Source: SLFH01 sp050486265 (GTDB lineage Bacteria; Planctomycetota; Phycisphaerae; Phycisphaerales; UBA1924). Taken from it: a stretch of 64,000 nt of DNA. Within the stretch, counting starts at the first letter, position 1. Each line of letters opens with the position of its first letter. This document shows, piece after piece, positions 15,993-23,539 of this stretch. Under the pieces are notes generated by a model, which was given only the letters and a program-made list of their open reading frames with translations, had not been told where the DNA came from and did not search any database. The DNA is taken from NCBI GenBank assembly GCA_050486265.1, contig JBJHCY010000003.1:124001-188000 (forward strand), in the 5' to 3' direction. The translations under genes and the position numbers were made by a program.

Positions 15993-16733
15993 GTGTTTTC
16001 AATCCCCGAAGACATCCACTTCGTCCATTACCTCCCGCTCGGCTCGACGATCATCTCGGCCGTCTTCGTGGCGGCGTTGCTCAGCCGGGCGAGCAAACGA
16101 CGCTGGGCGCCGCATCTTGTCTGGTGGGCGATCGGGATCTTCTTCTACGGCCTCGGCACGGGCATCGAGTCGGTGATCACGCTCGACGGGAACACCGAGT
16201 TCCGCAACCGGCTCTGGTACTGGGCGGGCGCGATCCTTGGGGGCTACCCGCTCGGCACGGGCAGCGCGTACCTGCTGCTCAAGCGGCGGTGGGCGCACAC
16301 GCTGACCGCCGTCACGCTGCCGCTGGTGATCGTGACCTCCGTGCTGGTGTTCATCGCTCCGATGCACACCGAACTGCTGCAGAGCCACCGCCCGACGGGC
16401 AGAGGGATCTTCGAGTGGCAGTGGCTCCCGTGGATGACGCCGTTCATCAACATCTACGCGGCGATCATGCTCGTCGGCGGCGCGCTTTGGTCGTGCGCGC
16501 GCTTCGCCTACGACGGGAACAACCCGATGCGGGCCCTGGGCACCGGGCTCATCGCGATCGGCGGCATCCTCCCGGGCATCGGCGGCGCGATGACCAAAGC
16601 CGGCCATGTCGAGTGGCTCTATGTCGGCGAGTTTTTCGGGATCATCTTCATCACCGCCGGGTACTGGGTCTGCCTCAAGGCGCCGGCGCCGGTCCCGGCC
16701 GCGGTCAAGAGCGAAGGCTCATCGACGGCCTGA
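15993..16733 (+). CDS. Seven-helix membrane protein, possibly metal-regulated
   Basis: 246 residues with about seven hydrophobic segments (for example LGSTIISAVFVAALL, VWWAIGIFFYGLGTG, TLPLVIVTSVLVFIAP, FFGIIFITAGYWVCL) and a short polar C-terminus. The family is not recognised. The GTG start at 15993 is preceded by CCGGAGG at good spacing, and the N-terminus MFSIPEDIHFVHYLPL enters helix 1. A near-perfect Fur-like palindrome covers the -35, so iron or zinc control is a reasonable inference. Several His residues lie near helix ends (HFVH, WAPHLVWW, MHTELL). Downstream lies the convergent rpsA gene with an R1 palindrome between them. Confidence 0.75.
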   Translation: MFSIPEDIHFVHYLPLGSTIISAVFVAALLSRASKRRWAPHLVWWAIGIFFYGLGTGIESVITLDGNTEFRNRLWYWAGAILGGYPLGTGSAYLLLKRRWAHTLTAVTLPLVIVTSVLVFIAPMHTELLQSHRPTGRGIFEWQWLPWMTPFINIYAAIMLVGGALWSCARFAYDGNNPMRALGTGLIAIGGILPGIGGAMTKAGHVEWLYVGEFFGIIFITAGYWVCLKAPAPVPAAVKSEGSSTA

Positions 16734-16832
16734 TCGGGGTGCGCTGACCGGCGCACGGATCTTCCCGAACAGCACGCGGCCCGAAGGTCGGCCGCGCGGC
16801 GGACTGAAGCTTCGGGATCGCTGAGAGAACAA

Positions 16833-16855
16833 CACTGGCGGACAAGCCGCCAGTG
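16833..16855. repeat. R1 palindrome copy 4, between convergent genes
   Basis: CACTGGCGG and CCGCCAGTG around acaag, identical in the arms and loop to the copy at 1481. It sits midway between the stop of the 7-TM gene and the stop of rpsA. Confidence 0.85.
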
Positions 16856-16909
16856 CTGTAGGTGGTTGCAGACTCTGCAGATCGTCCTGGTGTGTCCGTC
16901 TCGGCGAAT

Positions 16910-18331
16910 TCAGCCGAGGCCGCCCTTGAAGCCGGACTTGCCGAACTTCTCGCGCATGCGCCGGAACTCGGGCGTTTCCTTGAGGATCTCTTCGGGGCTG
17001 CGCGTGTCGCGGTCGCCGCGCCCGCGTCCCTTGCCCCTGCCGCCGGGGCCGCCGGGTCGCTGGGGGGCTTCCTTGGTCTGCTTGATGCTCAGCGAGACCT
17101 TGCGGGTCTCGGGGTCGATCTTGAGGACTTTGACCTTCACGACCTCGTCGGGCTTGACGACTTCCTCGACGGTCGCGACGCGCTTCCAGTCCAGCTCGGA
17201 GATGTGCACGAGGCCCTGCACGCCCGGCGCGACCTCGACGAACGCGCCGAACTCGGCGGTCTGCACCACGCGCCCGGTCACGACCGCGCCCTCGACCACC
17301 TCGTTCATCGCCGTCACGAACGGGTCGTCCTGCAGCTGCTTCATGCCCAGGCTGATGCGGTTCTCTTCCCAGTTGATCTTGAGGATGACGACCTTGACGG
17401 CCTGGCCTTCCTTGACGAACTTCTGGACATTCTTCTCGGTCGGCGGGACGCGCTCGTGCGTCATGTCCGAAATGTGCACGAGGCCGTCGACCCCGCCGAG
17501 GTCGACGAACGCGCCGAACGGCATGACCTTGCGGACGGTGCCCTCGACGGTCTGGCCCTCTTCGAGCTTCTCGCGGAGCTCCTTGGCGCGTTCCTGGCGT
17601 TCCTGCTGGAGGATGTTGCGACGGCTGAGGACGATGTTGCCCTTGCCGCGACGGTCGACACGCTGCACCTCGCAGGCCATCTTCTCGCCGACGAAGACCG
17701 AGAGGTCGGGCACGCGGTCGAGGGAGACCTGGCTTGCGGGCATGAAGGCGCGGTGGCCGGCGACCTCGAGCTCCAGCCCGCCCTTGTTGGTGCCGGTGAC
17801 GCGGGCCTCGACGGCCTGGCCCGGCTCGAGCAGCTCCCAGTCGGCCTTCTGCACCGTGCCGGGCAGGGTGCAGATGAAGATCGACTCGGCGGGGTCGAAG
17901 CGATTGACGACCAGCTCGACCTGGTCGCCCTTCTCTGGCAACGGCTTCTCGCCGAACTGCGACTTCTCGACGACGCCGAGTTCCTTGGGACCGAACTCGA
18001 CGAAAATGTCCGTCGGCCCGACCGAAACGACGACGCCGGTGCGGTGCTCGCGACCGCCCGAGACGACGCGGGGCCCGCGGATGGCGGGCTTGGCGGCGCC
18101 GCCGGCGGGGGCGGGCTGCTTCGGCGCTTCGAGCGAGCCCTCGCGCTCCATCGCGGCCATGGCGTCGTCGATCTCGGCTTCGAGCTCGTCGGAGAGCTTG
18201 GCCGGGGTCGGCGGCGCCTCGCCCTGATCGGACGCGCCTGGCTGTGAGTCGCCGGGCCTGGCCTCCCGGGGCTGGGCCTGCTTCGGATCGGTCTCGGACG
18301 GGTTCGGTGAAGGCTGGTCGGGGGGAAGCAT
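16910..18331 (-). CDS. rpsA: Ribosomal protein S1-like, four S1 domains
   Basis: 473 residues. A disordered Pro/Glu/Gln-rich N-terminus (1-90) is followed by four S1 OB-fold repeats. They start near EHRTGVVVSVGPTDIFVEFG, QAVEARVTGTNKGGLELEV, QTVEGTVRKVMPFGAFVDLG and AVVTGRVVQTAEFGAFVEV. The last two have the full GAFV-GLVHIS signature. The tail is Gly/Arg-rich (GGPGGRGKGRGRGDRD). E. coli S1 has six domains, so this is a shorter form of the kind common outside Proteobacteria. S1 binds mRNA leaders on the 30S subunit. Its role in a genome rich in leaderless transcripts is worth noting. Start codon ATG at 18331, with no strong Shine-Dalgarno. Confidence 0.88.
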   Translation of the reverse strand: MLPPDQPSPNPSETDPKQAQPREARPGDSQPGASDQGEAPPTPAKLSDELEAEIDDAMAAMEREGSLEAPKQPAPAGGAAKPAIRGPRVVSGGREHRTGVVVSVGPTDIFVEFGPKELGVVEKSQFGEKPLPEKGDQVELVVNRFDPAESIFICTLPGTVQKADWELLEPGQAVEARVTGTNKGGLELEVAGHRAFMPASQVSLDRVPDLSVFVGEKMACEVQRVDRRGKGNIVLSRRNILQQERQERAKELREKLEEGQTVEGTVRKVMPFGAFVDLGGVDGLVHISDMTHERVPPTEKNVQKFVKEGQAVKVVILKINWEENRISLGMKQLQDDPFVTAMNEVVEGAVVTGRVVQTAEFGAFVEVAPGVQGLVHISELDWKRVATVEEVVKPDEVVKVKVLKIDPETRKVSLSIKQTKEAPQRPGGPGGRGKGRGRGDRDTRSPEEILKETPEFRRMREKFGKSGFKGGLG

Positions 18332-18472
18332 CGGACGGACTCTTGCAATGGACGGTCGGCGGAACTCCCGCCCGAACGACGGGCGGCAGGACGCCGAGTG
18401 TAACGCACGGCGCCCGGGGGATCGACAGGCTCGGGTTCGATCGGCTCTCTTGGGCCTCCCGGGAGGGGCAGA

Positions 18473-19543
18473 CTACATGAAATCGCGCGTCGCTTTGACG
18501 ATCCGTTCGGCGGTCCGGATGTTGGCCAGCCCCGCCTCCGCGTCGATCTGCGGCGGCTGGTTGGTCCGCACCGCCTGCAGGAAGGCGGTGATCTCCGCCA
18601 CGATCGGCTCGGCGTCGTCGATCTCCAGGGGCTCGATGTTCACCAGCTCCATCCAGTTCAGGTCCGTCAGGTCGACCCCCTGGCGGAGCTGCTCGTGCAC
18701 CTCGCGCATCTGGATCTCGTTGGCGGTCCTGCGGATGATCGTGCCCTTCTTGGCGGCGTAGTCGATCTTGATGTACGCGTTCTCGCCGGTGATGCGGGTG
18801 ACGCGTTCGGTCTTGAGGGCCAGGCGGCTGGCGGTGATGTTGGCGACGCACTTGCCCCGGGGCAGGTTCCACTGCAGGCGGGCGTTGCAGATGTCCTCGT
18901 GCTCGGTGATGACATTGACGCCCGAGGCGATGACCTCGTCGGGCTCCTTGCCCCCCATGAGCCACAAGACGACATCGAGGTCGTGGATCATCATGTCCAT
19001 GACCACACCGATATCGACCGAGCGGAAGGTCATCGGGCTGACGCGGTGGACCTCGATAAAGCGGGGCACGACCTCGGTCCCGTTGGCCGTCGCCTTCTGC
19101 ATCGCCCGCATCACGGGGTTGAACCGCTCGATGTGCCCGACCATCAGCACCGCGCCGGACTGATCGGCGACCCGCTTGAGGTGCTCGGCCTCGTCGCCGT
19201 CTTTGGCCAGAGGCTTCTCGACCAGACACGCCACGCCCGCCTTCAGGCAGAGCTCGGCGACCGCCCGGTGCTCGACCGTCGGCACCGCGATGCTTACTGC
19301 GTCGACCCCCGCCTCGATCAGCGCCGACGCGTCGGCGAAGGCGCGGGTCTCGTGTTTGTCGGCGATCTCGCCGGCGCGGGCGGCGTCGGCGTCGACCACG
19401 CCCACAAGCTCGCACCCGGCGTCCTGGGCGTACACCCGCGCGTGGTGACGCCCCATCCGGCCGACGCCGATCGCGCCGCAGCGGAGGGGGCGCCCGCTAA
19501 ACCGGTCGCGATCGGCCGGCACTTCATGGAATCCTGTCGACAT
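18473..19543 (-). CDS. Gfo/Idh/MocA-family NAD(P)-dependent sugar oxidoreductase
   Basis: 356 residues. N-terminal Rossmann fold with GAIGVGRMGRHHARVY (about 23-38), and VSIAVPTVEH. The hallmark EKPLAKD loop supplies the catalytic Lys. The C-terminal alpha/beta dimer domain contains FIEVHRVSP, DIGVVMDMMIHDLDVV (the DxxxH motif) and ends in the short helix IRTAERIVKATRDFM. Members oxidise hydroxyls on sugars or nucleotide sugars; UDP-GlcNAc 3-dehydrogenases for lipid A or glycan synthesis are similar. The substrate cannot be told from sequence alone. The ATG at 19543 is preferred over an in-frame GTG two codons upstream. It lies 57 bp downstream of trxA on the same strand. Confidence 0.88.
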   Translation of the reverse strand: MSTGFHEVPADRDRFSGRPLRCGAIGVGRMGRHHARVYAQDAGCELVGVVDADAARAGEIADKHETRAFADASALIEAGVDAVSIAVPTVEHRAVAELCLKAGVACLVEKPLAKDGDEAEHLKRVADQSGAVLMVGHIERFNPVMRAMQKATANGTEVVPRFIEVHRVSPMTFRSVDIGVVMDMMIHDLDVVLWLMGGKEPDEVIASGVNVITEHEDICNARLQWNLPRGKCVANITASRLALKTERVTRITGENAYIKIDYAAKKGTIIRRTANEIQMREVHEQLRQGVDLTDLNWMELVNIEPLEIDDAEPIVAEITAFLQAVRTNQPPQIDAEAGLANIRTAERIVKATRDFM

Positions 19544-19556
19544 CGGCACCGATCCC

Positions 19557-19613
19557 GGCCCGCCTGAAGGCGGGCCTCTGGCGGAACGCCAAGGCCGGCG
19601 CTAAGCGCCGGCC
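19557..19613 (-). terminator. Two GC hairpins at the trxA 3' end
   Basis: GGCCGGCGCT-AAGCGCCGGCC (19593-19613) contains the trxA stop codon inside the palindrome. GGCCCGCC-tgaa-GGCGGGCC (19557-19576) follows. Neither has a T-run, so they may stabilise a 3' end or attenuate rather than terminate. Confidence 0.4.
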
Positions 19614-19936
19614 GCCTCGTTGAGCGCCGCCGCGAAGTCGTCTTTGCCCTTCAGGCCGACGAACTTCTTCGCGGGCTGGCCGTCGACGAACAGGATCACC
19701 GTCGGGATCGCGCTGATCCCGAACTGCGTCGCGACCTGCTTGTTCGCGTCGATGTCGAACTTGCCGACCTTCACCTTCCCGGCGAAGTCGTCGGCCAGCT
19801 CCTCGATCGTCGGGGCCAGCATGCGGCACGGCATGCACCACTCCGCCCAGAAGTCCACCAGCACCGGCTGGTCCGAAGACAGGACCTCGGCCTGGAAGTT
19901 GTCGTCCGTGAACTCGTGCACATTCTCGCTGGCCAT
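19601..19936 (-). CDS. trxA: Thioredoxin
   Basis: 111 residues, standard thioredoxin length. The fold is evident from VLVDFWAEWCMPCRMLAP (active site Cys-Met-Pro-Cys), VKVGKFDIDANKQVATQFGI, the cis-proline segment SAIPTVILFVDGQ and the C-terminal KDDFAAALNEA helix. The common active site is CGPC; Met in place of Gly is a less usual variant that could shift redox potential. It reduces protein disulfides in the cytoplasm with NADPH-thioredoxin reductase. The start at 19936 follows TCAGGAG by 7 nt, discarding a longer in-frame Met. The gene lies between folP and the Gfo/Idh/MocA gene on the same strand. Confidence 0.95.
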   Translation of the reverse strand: MASENVHEFTDDNFQAEVLSSDQPVLVDFWAEWCMPCRMLAPTIEELADDFAGKVKVGKFDIDANKQVATQFGISAIPTVILFVDGQPAKKFVGLKGKDDFAAALNEAAGA

Positions 19937-20141
19937 CTGGTTCTCCTGAGAGCCGCGTGGTATTTCCCGTTTCGGGGCTGTCCGCCGGCCGCCCCGCAAA
20001 CCGCCCCGCGGGGCGTGGTGTTCCTGCCTGCCCGTGTCCGGCCGACCGTTCGACCGGCCGGGATCTACCGGGGAGGCATGCGAACCATAGCCCCCGCCAG
20101 CGGGGGATGCCCGCGATCTTCCCAGACGGAGCCCGCACCCG

Positions 20142-21065
20142 CTAGAGCCCCGACCCGGCCCCGCGAGAAGGTCTCTCCGTACCTCCGATCGCCAGCATCA
20201 CCCGCACCGCCTCGGCGTGCTCCTTCGGGTCGTGCACACGCAATAGAAGCGCCCCCCGCCTCGCGTGCTCGATCGTCGCCGCCAGCGACCCCGCCAGACG
20301 ATCGGCCGGCGAGGTCTCCCGCCCCGGGCTCGCGGCGGCCCCAATAAAACTCTTGCGGCTGGCGGCGGACATCACCGGGTACCCCAACGCAACCAGCTCC
20401 CCCGTCCGGGCGATCAGCTCGAAGTTCTGCCCGACCGTCTTGCCGAAGCCGAGCCCGGGGTCGATCGCGATCGACGCGGGGGCGACCCCGGCCCGGACCG
20501 CCGCCGCCGCCCGGTCGCGCAGGAACGCGCCGACCTCGCCGACGACATCGGCGTAGGCGGGCGGCTCGTCGTACCGGTCGGAGTAGCTGTCGGCGTCCGG
20601 CGGCCGGAGGCGGTGCATGAGGATCAGGCCCGCGCCGTGCTCGGCCGCGAGGGCGAAGAGCCTGTCGCCCTCGCTCCCGGCGGCGACATCGTTGATCGCG
20701 TCGGCCCCGGCCAGAAGCGCCTCTTGGGCGACCTCGGCGAGCGTGGTGTCGACGCTGATGGGCAGGGCGGAGGCCGGGCCGCCGGACTCGCGGATCGCCC
20801 GGATCACCGGCACGACCCGGCGCACCTGCTCGGCGGGCGCGACGCGCTCGGCCCCGGGCCTCGTCGATTCGCCGCCGATATCGAGCATGTCGGCGCCGTC
20901 AAGGGCGAAGCGGTCGGCGCGGGCGACCGCGCCGGCGACATCCCCCGTGCGCGAGGCCTCGTGAAAACTGTCGGGCGTGGTGTTGAGGATCGCAACGATC
21001 CGCGGCCGGTCCAGAACGAGCGACCGCCCGTGGGCGAGAGACCAGGTCGGAGGGGCTTCGGGCAT
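20142..21065 (-). CDS. folP: Dihydropteroate synthase
   Basis: 307 residues. The TIM-barrel signatures are ILNTTPDSFHEASRTG (loop 1), ADMLDIGGESTRPGAERV (loop 2, sulfonamide-target region), ISVDTTLAEVAQEAL, INDVAAG, ILMHRL, IAIDPGLGFGKTVGQN (pterin-binding) and SAASRKSFIG. It condenses hydroxymethyl-dihydropterin diphosphate with p-aminobenzoate in folate synthesis. It is slightly longer than E. coli FolP (282) owing to a few insertions. No folK or folB is adjacent. The -10 TACGCT ends 5 nt before the ATG, so the mRNA is predicted to be leaderless. Confidence 0.95.
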   Translation of the reverse strand: MPEAPPTWSLAHGRSLVLDRPRIVAILNTTPDSFHEASRTGDVAGAVARADRFALDGADMLDIGGESTRPGAERVAPAEQVRRVVPVIRAIRESGGPASALPISVDTTLAEVAQEALLAGADAINDVAAGSEGDRLFALAAEHGAGLILMHRLRPPDADSYSDRYDEPPAYADVVGEVGAFLRDRAAAAVRAGVAPASIAIDPGLGFGKTVGQNFELIARTGELVALGYPVMSAASRKSFIGAAASPGRETSPADRLAGSLAATIEHARRGALLLRVHDPKEHAEAVRVMLAIGGTERPSRGAGSGL

Positions 21066-21070
21066 GGCGG

Positions 21071-21076
21071 AGCGTA
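21071..21076 (-). promoter_or_regulatory. -10 element of folP (TACGCT)
   Basis: On the minus strand TACGCT ends 5 nt before the folP ATG; it is the same hexamer as in front of dut. Confidence 0.5.
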
Positions 21077-21149
21077 TCAGGGGAAGGCGAGCGGGTGATC
21101 CGAAGTCGATCTATGGCCGAACGCGTGGGAGATTCGTTTCAACATCTCT

Positions 21150-21414
21150 CCGCTCCGAAGGAGCGGCGGGTTGTAGCCACGGGTGGAGGCGTGCAACGCA
21201 CGCCGGAACCCGTGGAAAGCGCTTATAAGTTGAAGCCGCTCCGGAGGAGCGGAGGAAATGATCGATCAGTATTCCTCATCGAAATCAAATTCTTCCTTCG
21301 CCCCCTCAGGGCGAAATTAGATTGTGTACCGTTTTCCACGGGTTACGCTCGCCCGACGCTGCGCGTCGAGCTTCGCTCCACCCGTGGCTACATTCCATCG
21401 TCCCTCCGGGACGA
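21150..21414. repeat. Composite inverted element B (265 bp)
   Basis: Same module order as element A. Hairpin CCGCTCC-gaa-GGAGCGG (21150-21166), TTGTAGCCACGGGTGGA (21171-21187), a variable stem, GGAACCCGTGGAA (21205-21217) and an inner GC hairpin CCGCTCC/GGAGCGG. After an A/T-rich centre come CGCCCTC/GGGCG, TTCCACGGGTT (21334-21344), a variable stem, CTCCACCCGTGGCTACA (21376-21392) and a closing hairpin TCGTCCC/GGGACGA (21398-21414). Core blocks are shared with element A, whereas hairpin arms differ but stay complementary. The 507-bp gap between folP and the next gene holds nothing else coding. Confidence 0.85.
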
Positions 21415-21518
21415 AGAGATCGGGCGCGAACGGGTCGAACGGGGTCATGGTCAGGGCTGGATCGTCGTGCATCGCGTCCCTCTGGGCTTGCCGCTCGCAT
21501 GGTAACGAAGCGCGCACG

Positions 21519-21550
21519 AAAAAACCGGCCGGGCGGGACCCGGCCGGTTT
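21519..21550 (-). terminator. Rho-independent terminator
   Basis: Arms CCGGCCGGG (21525-21533) and CCCGGCCGG (21539-21547) with six T following on the minus strand. Located just past the stop of the secreted protein gene at 21573. Confidence 0.85.
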
Positions 21551-21572
21551 GCAGGACTCTGGCGTCGTCGGT

Positions 21573-23342
21573 TTACTCGAAGCGGGGGCGGAAATCCTCG
21601 TCGCGCTGGCGCGGGGCCGCGGCGGGCGGCGCAAACTGCTGCGACAGGTCGCCGACGAGCTTGATCACATCGCTGGGCACATACAGGCGTCCGTGCATCC
21701 CGTTGTCGCCCATCCGCGCGCCCATCGAGATCGGGGCGAGGTCGGCGGGGACATTGATCTGCGGCGCCCCGGCGCCCGCCATCGCCATCAGGCCGCCGAC
21801 CTGCTGCAGCACCGGGCCGAGCGAGAGGTGGAGCACGAAGTCGGGGTTGGAGGGCAGGCGTTCGTGGGCGGCGCGGATCTGCGCGTTGCGGTGCAGGCCG
21901 ATGTCGGTGCTCCGCTCGGCTTCGAGCACCTGGCGCACGAGCGAGGTGTTTCGACTGAAGGTCGTGATCACGCCCTTGTCGGTCGCGGCGTAGTACCCGC
22001 TGGGCCCGCCCGCGGCGCCGAAGACCATCATCATCGCCATGCCCGCCTGCTGCGCGCCCGGCTCGGCCGGGTCGAACTGCATCTGCATGCCCCACTCGTC
22101 GAGGCGGACGCCGTCGATCTCGGCCGCGGCCTCGCGGTACTGCGTGCGGTAGGTGATGCCCTCGGCCTCCATCCCGTCCATCTCGAGGGTGTACCGCTTG
22201 CCGGCCTCGAGGAGCTTGGCGGGGTTGCTGGAGCGCTGGTACTGCACCATGTTGGTGAACATCCCGCCCATCAGCAGCGAGGGCGTGTTGCCCATCACGA
22301 AGGCGAACCCGTCGCTGTGCTCCATCATGTCGCCCATCTTCGGGCCCATGGTCTGGCCCGGGTTCATCGAGGCGGCGAGCTCGGTCATCTTGCCGAAGAT
22401 CTCCTTGATCTTCGGCGAGGAGGTGTCCATCGCCATCGCCAGGATGATCTGGCTGTCGGGCACCGAGCCGAACAGGTCGATCGCGCCGCCCGAGCCGACC
22501 ATGTACGAGGCGGTCGGGCTGCCCTCGTCGAAGTCGGCGGCGAAGTCCATGCTGATGCCCTGCCCGCCGATCGTCATCCCGTAGGCGGCGGTCCGCCCGT
22601 CGCGGACCAATGCCGTGGAGACGGTCTCGACAAGGCCGAGCACCTCACGCATCGCCGGCTGCTCCTCACCGAACATCGCGGCCATGTCGTCCAGGCCGGT
22701 GCGGAACTCGGCGAGCCCCTCCTCGACCGCAGGGCCGACCCGCTCGATCGAGACCGAGAAAAAAACATCCGAGCTCTCGGCGAGGCGGATCGTGTTGGCC
22801 CCCATCGAGTTGCGGTGCGAACGGAGCTGGCCCTCGGTCGCCCGCTCGACGATCCAGGCCTCGGGCGCCATCGCGATGAAACCGCCCCCGAGATCACGCG
22901 TGTACACGATCTCGCCCATCATGCGGACCATGGTCGGGCCGTCCGCGACGGGGTCGGCCCCGAACGAGCCGACGAACGCGCCGAAGTCGGTCACCGGGAT
23001 GATCAGCAGCGTGCTCGCGTCGTCGTCGATCCAGTTGAGCTCGCCGTCCTGACCCGGGATGACGGCGATCGCCGCCGAGCCGTTGCGGTTCATCCCCGGG
23101 GCGTCGATGAAGCCCGCGACCTGGCGGAGGGGGTTGTCGGCGGCGTCGCCGGCGCCGATCGAGTCCATCATCGCCTTGGCCCGGTCGAAGAAGCCCCCGA
23201 TGTCCGAGGCGCCGCCGACCATGATCGCGTCGGCCGGAACCCGGTCGATCGCCGAGGGGAGCGAGGCGAGCGCCCCGGCCGAACCGTGGATCGCGAGGGC
23301 GAAAAGCCCGGTGGTGAACGACGCTCTGGCAATGGTCCGCAT
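21573..23342 (-). CDS. Large secreted protein of unknown function
   Basis: 589 residues with a clear signal peptide (MRTIARASFTTGLFALAIHG, cleavage near ALA-SLP). The mature part begins with IDRVPADAIMVGGASDIGGF and reads like a planctomycete-type extracytoplasmic protein. It has repeated alpha/beta segments such as FGAFVGSFGADPVADG, IAMAPEAWIVERATEG, SDVFFSVSIERVGP and GYYAATDKGVITTFSRNT, and a Pro/Arg-rich C-terminus. The DAxxVxxxxD opening recalls proteins annotated DUF3352, but I am not certain. No enzymatic motif or Cys pair is evident. GAGGG precedes the ATG by about 9 nt, and a strong terminator follows, so it is monocistronic. Confidence 0.75.
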   Translation of the reverse strand: MRTIARASFTTGLFALAIHGSAGALASLPSAIDRVPADAIMVGGASDIGGFFDRAKAMMDSIGAGDAADNPLRQVAGFIDAPGMNRNGSAAIAVIPGQDGELNWIDDDASTLLIIPVTDFGAFVGSFGADPVADGPTMVRMMGEIVYTRDLGGGFIAMAPEAWIVERATEGQLRSHRNSMGANTIRLAESSDVFFSVSIERVGPAVEEGLAEFRTGLDDMAAMFGEEQPAMREVLGLVETVSTALVRDGRTAAYGMTIGGQGISMDFAADFDEGSPTASYMVGSGGAIDLFGSVPDSQIILAMAMDTSSPKIKEIFGKMTELAASMNPGQTMGPKMGDMMEHSDGFAFVMGNTPSLLMGGMFTNMVQYQRSSNPAKLLEAGKRYTLEMDGMEAEGITYRTQYREAAAEIDGVRLDEWGMQMQFDPAEPGAQQAGMAMMMVFGAAGGPSGYYAATDKGVITTFSRNTSLVRQVLEAERSTDIGLHRNAQIRAAHERLPSNPDFVLHLSLGPVLQQVGGLMAMAGAGAPQINVPADLAPISMGARMGDNGMHGRLYVPSDVIKLVGDLSQQFAPPAAAPRQRDEDFRPRFE

Positions 23343-23539
23343 GGCTGAATCCCTCTGATAATCGGGAAATGTTCGTTTTCGCTGACCTGCCGGCGGACGG
23401 ATCCCCGGCGCGGTCCTTCAGATCAATCGTTTCGGAAGCGGCGTCGGCGGATTTCACCCATCCGCCCGCAAGGGGGCGGATTCTGGGGAGTGAACCCCGG
23501 CCCGGCGAAACAGGCCCGCAGGAGCTCGCCCGGCCGCAG

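Noticed and set aside
16719..19415. Long minus-strand frame of about 900 codons overlapping S1 and the oxidoreductase
   Set aside because: It is shifted by one frame with respect to two clear genes and is Arg/Gly/Pro-rich throughout.
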